Positions 1 through 6,160 of a stretch of 6,165 bases of DNA are shown here, one piece after another. The position numbers and the translations under genes were made by a program. The stretch comes from an uncultured Clostridia bacterium (lineage in GTDB: Bacteria > Bacillota > Clostridia > Christensenellales > CAG-138), in the NCBI GenBank assembly GCA_946183765.1, contig CAMHDC010000088.1, forward strand, positions 1 through 6,165, written 5' to 3'. The notes beneath the pieces are model-generated. The model did no database searches. It had not been told where the DNA came from and was given only the letters and a program-made list of their open reading frames with translations. Each line of letters starts with the position of its first letter. Positions within the stretch are counted from its first letter, which is position 1.

Positions 1-614
1 GACGCGGTGCCGCCGCCGGTGCAGAGGACGTAGGCGTTGGGATACTTTTTCGCGCTCTTGAGGGCCACGTTCAGCCGGTTCTTCAGGTGGTTCTGCATGG
101 TGCCGTTGTTGTTGAGCTTGTATCCCAGAACCACGATGCACAGCTCGTCGGTGTCCGGCAGCCCGTCCGGCAATACGCCGGTGCTGATGGAGATCCGATC
201 GTCCAGCGTCCGCCACCGTTCCATGATCTTCGACCACCTTTGGGCGTCATCCGGATAGGCGGCAGCCATCTCGCCCAGCAGCTCCTCCACCTTCCCCAGA
301 GCCTTCTCCCCGTCCCGGGCGTAATAGACGGCCATCTCCTCCACGATCTCCACCAGGGGCCGGGGCTCCGGCGTGGGCGTGGGAACGGGGGTCGGCGCCG
401 GCGTATCCGTGGGGGCCGGGGTAGGGGTCGGCTCGACCGTAGGCGTGGGGGATGCCGTAGGCGTCGCCGTGGGAGGAGGCGTCAGGACCATCGCCGTGGG
501 GACGGGCGGCGTTTTCTCCGCCGTTTGGACGGAGGAAACGGGCGCTGCGGGCGCGCAGCAGCACAGGGACAGGAGCACCGTCCCTATGAGCAACCGACAT
601 GCCAGGCGTTTCAT
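1..614 (-). CDS. YdcF/DUF218-family envelope protein with Thr/Pro-rich linker (partial, N-terminal 204 codons)
   Basis: The gene starts at an ATG (612-614) behind a good Shine-Dalgarno (GGGAGGTG) and stays open to the window edge, so the C-terminus is missing. Residues 1-20 form a signal peptide: basic start (MKRLACR), hydrophobic core, then three cysteines (18-20). A lipoprotein is plausible, but position -1 is L or C rather than A/G/S, so the lipobox is not canonical; cleavage in the following APAA by signal peptidase I is the alternative. Residues about 35-86 are a Thr/Pro-rich linker, probably a wall spacer. Residues 87-150 are a helical segment (WSKIMERW at 127-134). From about 154 the DUF218 (YdcF-like) domain begins: CIVVLGY (159-165), NNNGTM, a basic helix with NRL (179-181), and CTGGGTA (198-204). 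The fold is known from YdcF and SanA/ElyC-type proteins; no precise reaction can be assigned. It is the last visible gene of the sbcD operon, 22 bases after the DUF1653 gene. Confidence 0.88.
   Translation of the reverse strand, partial: MKRLACRLLIGTVLLSLCCCAPAAPVSSVQTAEKTPPVPTAMVLTPPPTATPTASPTPTVEPTPTPAPTDTPAPTPVPTPTPEPRPLVEIVEEMAVYYARDGEKALGKVEELLGEMAAAYPDDAQRWSKIMERWRTLDDRISISTGVLPDGLPDTDELCIVVLGYKLNNNGTMQNHLKNRLNVALKSAKKYPNAYVLCTGGGTA
363..482 (-). repeat. Thr-Pro codon repeat encoding the extracytoplasmic linker
   Basis: This tract inside the YdcF-like gene is an imperfect six-base repeat (mostly ACG or ACC followed by CCN) encoding residues 45-84, with Thr-Pro, Ala-Pro, Val-Pro and Glu-Pro units. 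Such PT linkers hold a domain away from the membrane through the cell wall. The codons are degenerate (CCT, CCC, CCG; ACG, ACC), so the repeat is not a perfect microsatellite, but length variation between strains is plausible. Confidence 0.75.
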
Positions 615-636
615 TCTGTCCACCTCCCGGATACCA

Positions 637-876
637 TCAGTCCTGCCCGTCCACCCGCACGAAGCGGGTATAGGTCCGGCCGTCCCGGATAACCGTTTCG
701 TTCCACATATCCGCGGGCCGGACCCAAAGGCCGGAATCGTTGTACAGGGGCCGATAGACCACCATGGGCGATTCGTCCTCCGAATGCCGGGCGATGCCCA
801 GCACCTCGTACTCCCGGCCCTTGAAATGCCGGTACCGCCCCGGCCGTATGGTCTCCTTCGCTTCCTCGTAGGTCAT
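637..876 (-). CDS. DUF1653 domain protein
   Basis: A small, soluble-looking protein of 79 residues with no signal peptide or membrane segment, made up almost entirely of a DUF1653 domain. The family pattern is clear: GRYRHFKGREYEVLG (13-27), then ARHSE (29-33), a conserved VVYRPLY (39-45), GLWVRP (49-54), and a C-terminal TRF motif (residues about 70-72). The length is normal for stand-alone members. The family is common in bacteria and its function is unknown; the fold is predicted to be a small beta-rich barrel, but I cannot name a ligand. The ATG at 874-876 is supported by a GGTGAGGTG Shine-Dalgarno five bases upstream. It lies 51 bases after the flavodoxin and 22 bases before the YdcF-like gene, consistent with co-transcription. 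A longer overlapping frame at 611-889 has no family resemblance and is a shadow. Confidence 0.9.
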   Translation of the reverse strand: MTYEEAKETIRPGRYRHFKGREYEVLGIARHSEDESPMVVYRPLYNDSGLWVRPADMWNETVIRDGRTYTRFVRVDGQD

Positions 877-927
877 GTTCGCACCTCACCTATACCGAGA
901 ATACCACAAGGCAGCCCTGCTTCTAGC

Positions 928-1380
928 TCAGCCGAGCAGCTCGTCCAGCCCTTCGGGTCCCTGCAGGACCCGGGCCTTGAGGATCTTCGCCCCGGGCATA
1001 TAGGGCTGAAGCTTCTCCGCGGTGCGGCCTATGTCGCTGCCGCCGGAGGTGGCGAAAAGCACCGCCTGCTTCCCCTGCCAGTCGTAGCCCTTGCAGAAGG
1101 TGTTGATCACGTTAGGCGCGCCGTAGTACCAGATGGGGAAGCCCAGATACACGAGTTCGTAGCTTTCCCAGTTCGCCACGGTCCCCGCCACGGGCACGTC
1201 CTTTTTGCCGATCTTCTCCCGGTTGCAGCGGGCCACGGGATTGGTCCAGCGGATGTCCGCCGCCGTGTAGGGCACCTGAGGCCGGATCTCGAACAGGTCC
1301 GCCCCCAACCGTTTAGCCAAGGTTTCGGCGACAGCCGCCGTGGTCCCCTGGGCGCTGAAATACGCCACCAAAGTCTTCAT
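928..1380 (-). CDS. Flavodoxin (Flavodoxin_4 type, FMN-binding)
   Basis: A 150-residue cytoplasmic flavodoxin-fold protein, a full-length single domain. The N-terminal strand MKTLVAYFSA leads into the FMN phosphate loop (S9, Q11, G12, T13, T14), followed by the usual helix. YTAADIRWTNP (38-48) and RCNRE (51-55) match the lineage of short flavodoxin-like proteins common in Clostridia. LGFPIWYYGAP (79-89) is the aromatic loop that covers one face of the isoalloxazine ring, and ATSGGSDIG (110-118) is the second flavin-contacting loop. Members carry electrons or act as NAD(P)H-linked quinone or flavin reductases; the partner here is unknown. The ATG at 1378-1380 follows AGGAGG (1389-1394 on the plus-strand numbering) by eight bases. 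It starts 28 bases after sbcC and is probably transcribed with it. Nothing in the sequence links it to DNA repair. Confidence 0.92.
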   Translation of the reverse strand: MKTLVAYFSAQGTTAAVAETLAKRLGADLFEIRPQVPYTAADIRWTNPVARCNREKIGKKDVPVAGTVANWESYELVYLGFPIWYYGAPNVINTFCKGYDWQGKQAVLFATSGGSDIGRTAEKLQPYMPGAKILKARVLQGPEGLDELLG

Positions 1381-1408
1381 CGTTTTTTCCTCCTGTGTCC
1401 TGTACTTG

Positions 1409-4174
1409 TTATACGACGATCTCCGCCCGGCTGCCGCCGGTCCTGTCCTTCTTCACCACGATCTGCCGGTCGATCCGATCCTTCAGCTCGGCTACGTGGG
1501 AGATGATGCCCACCAGCCGGTTGCTTTGCGTCAGGGCCGTCAGGGCCTTGATAGCCTGCTGCAGGGATTCCTCGTCCAGGGAGCCGAAGCCTTCGTCCAC
1601 GAACATGGTGTCCAGGCGAATGCCCCCGGCCATGCTCTGTATCTCGTCCGAAAGCCCCAGGGCCAGCGACAGGGACGCCTTGAAGGATTCGCCGCCGGAC
1701 AGGGTCTTCACGCTGCGGGTGGTGCCGTTGTAGTAGTCCTTCACATCCAGCTCCAATCCGGTCTGGGAGCGCTTGTCCTCCGCCTCGATCCGGCGCATCA
1801 GCTCGTACTGCCCGCCGGACATGACCATGAGCCGGGTGTTGGCCCGGGCGATGATCCTGTCGAAATAGGTCATCTGCACATAGGCCTCCAAAGTAATCTT
1901 ATCCTTGCCGGAAACGCTGCCGTTGACAGTGTCCGACAGGCTCTTGAGCCATTTGAGCCGCGCCTCCAGCGCCGCCAGCTCCCGGGCCTTTCTGCTCATG
2001 CTCTCCCCCGCCCGGCGATTGGCGTCCAGGCGGGAACGGACGGTCTTCTGCAGCTCCGCCGCCGCCTGTTTCTGGTCCGTCAAGGCCGCCTTCCGGGCCA
2101 GCAGTTCCCCCTTGTCCGCCGGCCGTCCCTGGGCAAGCTGGTCCGCGAGGGACTGCACCTTTCCCTTTGCCGCGGCGAGACTCTTTTCGCTTTTCTGGCA
2201 GGCTGTTTCCGCATCGCGGACCGCCGCCTCCAGCTGCTGCTGTCTGGCCGTCAGGCGGGTCTTCTCCTCCACGGCCTCCTGCCGGCTGGGATAGTCCAGC
2301 CGCGCGGCCAGCTCCCCGATGGCCCGTTCCGCAGCCTCTGTCTCGGCGGACAGGCCGCGGATCGTGGCTTCGGTCTGGTACACGGCCTGGACCTTCTCCG
2401 TCCGGGCCGCTTCCTTGGCTGGGATCAGCTGCTTTAGTTCCTCCCGCCGCCGCATGTTGCGCTCCTCCAGGGTTATGGCCCGGCTGATCTCCGCCAGCCT
2501 GGCGCTTTGGGCCGCGGCCCTGCTTTCGATCAGAGCGGCGGCGTCCTCTACGTCCGCCTGCCCCAGCAGCGCCTGGGTCCTCTCATGCACCTCCTGCCGG
2601 ATATTCTCCAGCCGAACGTGCCATTCCCCCGCCGCCTTGCTGGCGTCGGCCGCCGCTCTGCGGGCCCCGTCCGCCCTCCTCTTGGCCGCCTCCACGTCTG
2701 CCTCGGCAGGCGCCGTCTCCGACAGCCGGGCAAGGGCCGGATGATGCAAAGAGCCGCACACTGGACAGGGGGCGTTCTCCTCCAGGGTGGACGCCAGGAT
2801 ACCCGCCTGCTCGTCCAGAAACGCGCGGTACAGCCGCTCGTGGGCCGCCTGGGCCTGCTGATCGGCCGCCCTCGCCCGCTCATAGGTCTGCCGGGCGGCC
2901 TCATGCTGCCTTTCGATGGCGCCCAGCTCAAAAAGCTTTTGTTTCAGTTCCTTCAGCCGGGAGAGACCCTCTTCCGCGGCTTTCTTTTCCGCCTGCAGCC
3001 GCTCCCGCTGCTGACCGGCGTTTTCCAGGGATGCCTGTTCCGCGTTCAGCGCCTGAAGCTCCCCTTGCGCCGCCGCCACGTCCTCTTCCATTCGAATCTT
3101 CCGGCGGGACAGCGCCGCCTGCTCCGCCCTTCGTTCCCGGAGCCCGGTCCTCTTTTTCTCCAAATCGTCGTAATCCGGGAGCTGGGCTTCCAGCGCCTGG
3201 GCCTTCGCCCGCAGCGTCTCTATCTCCGGCTCTCTCAGCTTCACCTGTGCCAGCAGTTCCTTCCGCTTCGATAGATCGGCTTCGGCGGCCTCCCGCTCCC
3301 CTTGAGCGCATCGCAACGCCGCCTCCGTTTTTTCCCGTTCGTCGGCCTTGCCGATCTCGGCATGTACGCGGGCCAGCTGCTCCTCCAGGGCAGCCTCCTG
3401 TGCTTTCATCGCCTCCAGCGCATTTTCGTCCTGCTCTAGGATCCTTTGGATCAGCGGGAACGCCTCCGACACGGGCGCCTTTTTCTCCTGTATCCGCGCA
3501 AGCTCGAAGGACAGGGAGGAGCTCCCGTCGACGGTGACGCCCCCCAGATACTGCATCAAGCTGGCGTCGGCTGCGTCACGCTGCCGCTGCAGGCCGTTGG
3601 CCTCCGCCTTGGCCGCCTCCTGAAAGCGCCAAAACTGCTTCGTTTGAAAGATGTCCTGGAAGATCTTCTGCCGCTCCTTCGTCTCCGCCAGCAGGAGCTT
3701 CAGAAAATCCCCCTGGGCGATCATGGCGATCTGGGTGAACTGATCCTTGTTGATGCCCAGGATATCGCGGACGGCGGCGTTCACTTCCCTGACCTGGGTG
3801 ATCCTGCGCCCGTCCGGACAGCGCAGCTCCGCCCCCGCCGGCTGCTTGGTGGTGCCGGTGCCCTTGTCCTTGCGCCGCATATACTCGGGGTTCCGCTTCA
3901 CCGTATACTGCTTGTCCCCGTAGGCGAAGGTGAGCTCCACCTCCGTGGGCGTCTCCGGCCCGGCGTATTTGGAGCGCATCATGGACGGGTCCCGGTTCTC
4001 GCCGCTGGGCTCTCCGAACAGGGCGTAGGTGATGGCGTCGAAGATGGTGGTCTTGCCCGCGCCCGTTTCCCCGGTGATGAGATACAGCCCGCTTTTTCCC
4101 AGCTTGTCGAAGTCGATGACGGTCCTGGCCACATAGGGCCCGAAGCCGGACATGGTAAGTCGGATAGGTCGCAT
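1409..4174 (-). CDS. sbcC: Exonuclease SbcCD, subunit C (Rad50-like SMC ATPase)
   Basis: The 921-residue ATPase subunit of SbcCD, which binds DNA ends and uses ATP to control the SbcD nuclease on hairpins and blocked breaks. The N-terminus (MRPIRLTMSGFGPY) is typical of the family and fixes the start. Walker A is GETGAGKT (35-42, K41), and the Q-loop glutamine is Q154 in MIAQGDF. Two long coiled-coil arms rich in Ala, Glu, Arg, Lys and Leu run from roughly 180 to 460 and 480 to 750. Between them is the zinc hook, CPVC (470-473), through which two SbcC molecules join. The C-terminal half of the head has the ABC signature LSGGE (825-829), Walker B ending in D860-E861, the D-loop SLDEE, and the switch histidine H893. 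All catalytic motifs are intact. It is shorter than E. coli SbcC (1047), mainly because the arms are shorter. It starts two bases after the sbcD stop. Confidence 0.97.
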   Translation of the reverse strand: MRPIRLTMSGFGPYVARTVIDFDKLGKSGLYLITGETGAGKTTIFDAITYALFGEPSGENRDPSMMRSKYAGPETPTEVELTFAYGDKQYTVKRNPEYMRRKDKGTGTTKQPAGAELRCPDGRRITQVREVNAAVRDILGINKDQFTQIAMIAQGDFLKLLLAETKERQKIFQDIFQTKQFWRFQEAAKAEANGLQRQRDAADASLMQYLGGVTVDGSSSLSFELARIQEKKAPVSEAFPLIQRILEQDENALEAMKAQEAALEEQLARVHAEIGKADEREKTEAALRCAQGEREAAEADLSKRKELLAQVKLREPEIETLRAKAQALEAQLPDYDDLEKKRTGLRERRAEQAALSRRKIRMEEDVAAAQGELQALNAEQASLENAGQQRERLQAEKKAAEEGLSRLKELKQKLFELGAIERQHEAARQTYERARAADQQAQAAHERLYRAFLDEQAGILASTLEENAPCPVCGSLHHPALARLSETAPAEADVEAAKRRADGARRAAADASKAAGEWHVRLENIRQEVHERTQALLGQADVEDAAALIESRAAAQSARLAEISRAITLEERNMRRREELKQLIPAKEAARTEKVQAVYQTEATIRGLSAETEAAERAIGELAARLDYPSRQEAVEEKTRLTARQQQLEAAVRDAETACQKSEKSLAAAKGKVQSLADQLAQGRPADKGELLARKAALTDQKQAAAELQKTVRSRLDANRRAGESMSRKARELAALEARLKWLKSLSDTVNGSVSGKDKITLEAYVQMTYFDRIIARANTRLMVMSGGQYELMRRIEAEDKRSQTGLELDVKDYYNGTTRSVKTLSGGESFKASLSLALGLSDEIQSMAGGIRLDTMFVDEGFGSLDEESLQQAIKALTALTQSNRLVGIISHVAELKDRIDRQIVVKKDRTGGSRAEIVV

Positions 4175-4176
4175 GG

Positions 4177-5307
4177 CTATTCCTCCCAGATCTTTTCGAT
4201 CAATTCCCCGGCAAAGCGGACCTGCTCGCCGCTGAGGGGCTGCCCGTTCTGCTGCTCGTACAGCTCCGCGACCAGATCCAGGGGCGTCTTGGACGTCACG
4301 TCCGCCGCCGCCCCTATCTGGCCGCCCGCGCGGGTCCGCCGATTGTCATAATCCAGCTTCATCAGATTCGGATAGATCACCCTTAGCCGGTTGATTACGT
4401 CGGGGATGTCCTCCTCGTCGGTCAGGGTGATGTGGAGGTAATCGTCTGTCGCCGTGCCCTCGTAGTTCGCCCGGGTCACCAGATCGCTGTAGCACCCCCG
4501 CAGCTCCCTGAGATCGCGGCGGGGCGTCAGAGGGATCGTCTCCACCTGAAGGTTCCCCTTCTCCCCCAGGGTCGCCACGGTGACGGATTTCACGTGCCCC
4601 GCCTCCGAGAAGGAGTATTTGAGGGGCGTGCCCGCGTAGCGGATGCGGGGCTCGCCGATGTTCTGGGGACCGTGGATATGGCCGAGAGCCACGTAGTCGA
4701 TGCCGTCGAACACGGCGGCGTCCACGTTGTCCGTCCCGCCCACGGAGACGTCCTCCGACTCGGACCGGGCCGCGCCGGTGACGAACTGGTGGGTGACGAG
4801 CACGTTCCGCACGGTTTTGTCCATGGCCATGGCGTCGACGGCCACCCGAAGGGCGTCCGTATAAGAGCTTATCTCTTTATCCTCGAAATACCGGCGCACG
4901 TGGGTGGGCTTCACGAAGGGCAGCATATAGAAGCGGACCGGGCCGTACTCGTCCGCCAGGGTGATCGGCGCGACCTGCCCGCTGTAGACCGGGGACAGGT
5001 GGATGCCGCTATGGTCGATGAGCCGGGAGGCGAAGGCGATCCGCTCCGGGGAATCGTGGTTGCCGCTGACGACGAAGACCTGGACCTTTCGCCTGGCCAG
5101 CTGCCAGAGGAAGTCGTCGAAGAGCTCCACCGCCTCGGCGGGGGGCACGGGCTTGTCGTACACGTCTCCGGCCACGATCACCGCCTCCGGGCCCACTTCG
5201 TCGATGATTCGAAGGATCGACGAAAGGATGTAGGCCTGGTCCTCCAGCATGCTGAATTCGTTGACCCGCTTGCCCAGATGCAGGTCCGACAGATGCACGA
5301 TCTTCAT
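4177..5307 (-). CDS. sbcD: Exonuclease SbcCD, subunit D (Mre11-like nuclease)
   Basis: The 376-residue metallophosphoesterase subunit of SbcCD, a Mn-dependent nuclease that cuts hairpins and degrades DNA ends when bound to SbcC. All phosphoesterase motifs are present in order: D8-L9-H10 in HLSDLHLG, GDVYD (47-51), GNHD (82-85, with H84 as the catalytic histidine), TH (172-173), and GHIHG (209-213). These supply the two-metal ligands D8, H10, D48, N83, H173, H210 and H212. Residues after about 260 form the capping domain that contacts DNA and the SbcC arms. The length is near that of other SbcD proteins (about 375-410). The ATG at 5305-5307 is preceded by AGGAGG (5312-5317) at a rather short four-base spacing, and the N-terminus MKIVHLSDLHLG is typical, so the start is firm. 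It is the first gene of the minus-strand operon, with its promoter in the divergent region upstream. Confidence 0.97.
   Translation of the reverse strand: MKIVHLSDLHLGKRVNEFSMLEDQAYILSSILRIIDEVGPEAVIVAGDVYDKPVPPAEAVELFDDFLWQLARRKVQVFVVSGNHDSPERIAFASRLIDHSGIHLSPVYSGQVAPITLADEYGPVRFYMLPFVKPTHVRRYFEDKEISSYTDALRVAVDAMAMDKTVRNVLVTHQFVTGAARSESEDVSVGGTDNVDAAVFDGIDYVALGHIHGPQNIGEPRIRYAGTPLKYSFSEAGHVKSVTVATLGEKGNLQVETIPLTPRRDLRELRGCYSDLVTRANYEGTATDDYLHITLTDEEDIPDVINRLRVIYPNLMKLDYDNRRTRAGGQIGAAADVTSKTPLDLVAELYEQQNGQPLSGEQVRFAGELIEKIWEE
4182..4187 (-). promoter_or_regulatory. Shine-Dalgarno of sbcC embedded in the last codons of sbcD
   Basis: GGGAGG on the minus strand, seven bases before the sbcC ATG, lies within the final Trp-Glu-Glu codons of sbcD. 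With only two bases between the TAG of sbcD and the ATG of sbcC, the ribosome finishing SbcD sits on the initiation site of SbcC. This is the usual geometry for translational coupling and fits the fixed stoichiometry of the SbcCD complex. Confidence 0.8.
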
Positions 5308-5341
5308 GGGTCCTCCTGCCGTTCAGATGGATATTTGATAC

Positions 5342-5370
5342 AGTATACCATAGGAGGGCGCCGCTTTCAA
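5342..5370 (-). promoter_or_regulatory. Sigma-70-type promoter of the sbcD-sbcC operon
   Basis: Reading on the minus strand, a -35 TTGAAA (5365-5370) is followed after exactly 17 bases by the -10 TATACT (5342-5347). An extended -10 TG lies one base before the hexamer. Both hexamers are close to consensus (four or five of six positions). Transcription would start near 5335, giving a leader of about 28 bases before the sbcD ATG. Confidence 0.82.
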
Positions 5371-5379
5371 AGAACTTTG
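5368..5379. promoter_or_regulatory. Short palindrome over the sbcD -35 element
   Basis: CAAAG and CTTTG are perfect inverted arms separated by AA, overlapping the -35 hexamer (5365-5370) of the sbcD promoter. Position and symmetry suit a repressor half-site pair, but five-base arms are short and could arise by chance. It does not match the Gram-positive LexA box (GAAC-N4-GTTC). Confidence 0.3.
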
Positions 5380-5397
5380 TGCGTCCCGCAGAAATCA

Positions 5398-5422
5398 TCG
5401 GATGGGCGGTTGCACCATCCGA
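5398..5422. promoter_or_regulatory. Candidate operator: perfect 8-base inverted repeat over the aquaporin -35
   Basis: TCGGATGG (5398-5405) and CCATCCGA (5415-5422) are perfect inverted arms with a nine-base spacer. The arm centres are 17 bases apart, somewhat more than one and a half helical turns. The right arm begins at the last base of the -35 hexamer (5410-5415) of the aquaporin promoter, and the spacer covers the rest of it. The element lies upstream of the predicted transcription start, so it is more likely a protein-binding site than an RNA hairpin. A bound regulator would block RNA polymerase. The regulator is unknown, and no regulator gene is in the window. Confidence 0.55.
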
Positions 5423-5438
5423 CATAAAATGATATACT
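5410..5438 (+). promoter_or_regulatory. Sigma-70-type promoter of the aquaporin gene
   Basis: TTGCAC (5410-5415) and TATACT (5433-5438) are separated by exactly 17 bases, with an extended -10 TG one base before the -10 hexamer. Transcription would start near 5445, leaving a leader of about 26 bases that holds the AGGAGG ribosome binding site (5457-5462) eight bases before the ATG. Confidence 0.82.
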
Positions 5439-5470
5439 GTTTCGGTCAAACCTGAGAGGAGGAAATCAAC

Positions 5471-6160
5471 ATGAAGAAATATCTTGCAGAATGTATCGGT
5501 ACCTGCACCCTGGTGGTGCTGGGCTGCGGCACCGCCATGCTGGTGGGCTGCGACGCGGCGGCCGGCGGCGGGTATATCCTGACCGCCCTGGCCTTCGGCC
5601 TTTCCATCGTCGCCATGGCCTATTGCATCGGCAACATCTCCGGCTGCCACATCAACCCCGCCGTTTCCCTGGGCGTGCTGCTCTCCGGCGGCATGGACCT
5701 TAAGGAATTCATCGGCTACGTGGCCGCCCAGTGCGTGGGCGCGCTGGCCGGGTCCGGGCTCCTTGCTCTGATCTTCGGCCTCGGCGGCGTGAAGGATATG
5801 ACCGGCGGCTTCGGCAGCAACGGTCTGGCCGGGGTCAACGGCAGCGCCGTGGCGGGCCTTTTGGTGGAGATCGTGCTCACGTTCATCTTCGTCATCTGCA
5901 TCCTGGGCGTCACCTCCAAGAAGCAGAAGCACGGCTCCTTCGGCGGCCTGGTCATCGGCTTCACCCTGGTGGGCGTCCACATCCTGGGCATCGGCCTCAC
6001 CGGCACCTCCGTGAACCCCGCCCGCAGCATCGGCCCCGCCATCGTGTCCGCCATCGCGGGCAACGCGTCCCCTCTGGCCAGCCTCTGGGTGTTCATCGTG
6101 GGGCCCTTGGTCGGCGCCGCTTTGGCCGCCGTGGTGTACAAGGCCCTCGAAAAGAACTGA
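5471..6160 (+). CDS. aqpZ: Aquaporin, AqpZ-type water channel (MIP family)
   Basis: A complete 229-residue inner-membrane channel with six transmembrane helices and two pore-lining half-helices. The two NPA boxes are at 62-64 (GCHINPAVS) and 182-184 (TSVNPARSIGPA). By alignment with E. coli AqpZ the aromatic/arginine filter residues are F42, H170, T179 and R185. This is the same F-H-T-R set as AqpZ and the mark of a water-selective channel rather than a glycerol facilitator (which carries smaller residues there and long extra loops). The length is equal to AqpZ (231). It is unusually rich in cysteine for its size (8, 12, 19, 27, 52, 59, 88, 143), with C59 just before H60 and the first NPA. 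The ATG has an AGGAGG eight bases upstream and a clear promoter. It is divergent from sbcD; nothing after it is visible. Confidence 0.97.
   Translation: MKKYLAECIGTCTLVVLGCGTAMLVGCDAAAGGGYILTALAFGLSIVAMAYCIGNISGCHINPAVSLGVLLSGGMDLKEFIGYVAAQCVGALAGSGLLALIFGLGGVKDMTGGFGSNGLAGVNGSAVAGLLVEIVLTFIFVICILGVTSKKQKHGSFGGLVIGFTLVGVHILGIGLTGTSVNPARSIGPAIVSAIAGNASPLASLWVFIVGPLVGAALAAVVYKALEKN

Noticed and set aside
247..600. Minus-strand 117-codon frame overlapping the YdcF-like gene
   Set aside because: It is a frame-shifted reading of the signal peptide and Thr/Pro linker. The frame starting at 614 gives a signal peptide, linker and DUF218 motif and has the ribosome binding site.
911..920. Possible terminator hairpin (GCAG-CC-CTGC) between the flavodoxin and the DUF1653 gene
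   Set aside because: The arms are only four bases with a two-base loop and there is no following U tract, so it would not terminate transcription.
877..927. Possible internal promoter ahead of the DUF1653 gene
   Set aside because: TTGTGG, TATTCT and TATAGG are present on the minus strand, but no pair has a suitable 16-18 base spacing, so an independent promoter is not supported.
373..1506. Long plus-strand open frame across the YdcF-like, DUF1653 and flavodoxin genes
   Set aside because: It lies opposite three genes with clear family motifs. Its translation starts with a Gly/Val repeat that is the antisense of the Thr/Pro linker and has no recognisable domain. In GC-rich DNA such shadows are expected.
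1340..2437. Plus-strand open frame of 365 codons antisense to sbcC
   Set aside because: It is opposite intact SbcC coding sequence that contains the ABC signature and Walker B. It has no ribosome binding site or family motif and is rich in Leu, Arg, Gly and Pro as expected for antisense of GC-rich coding DNA.
3446..4351. Plus-strand open frame spanning the sbcD-sbcC junction
   Set aside because: It is antisense to the Walker A region and the end of sbcD, with low-complexity composition and no recognisable domain.
5372..5383. Possible LexA/SOS box upstream of sbcD
   Set aside because: GAAC is present (5372-5375), but the required GTTC four bases later is absent, so the Gram-positive LexA consensus is not met.
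5009..5980. Minus-strand open frame of 323 codons running from the aquaporin through the intergenic region into sbcD
   Set aside because: It is antisense to the aquaporin and out of frame with sbcD, and it crosses both promoters. Its His/Ala/Gly-rich translation resembles no protein family.
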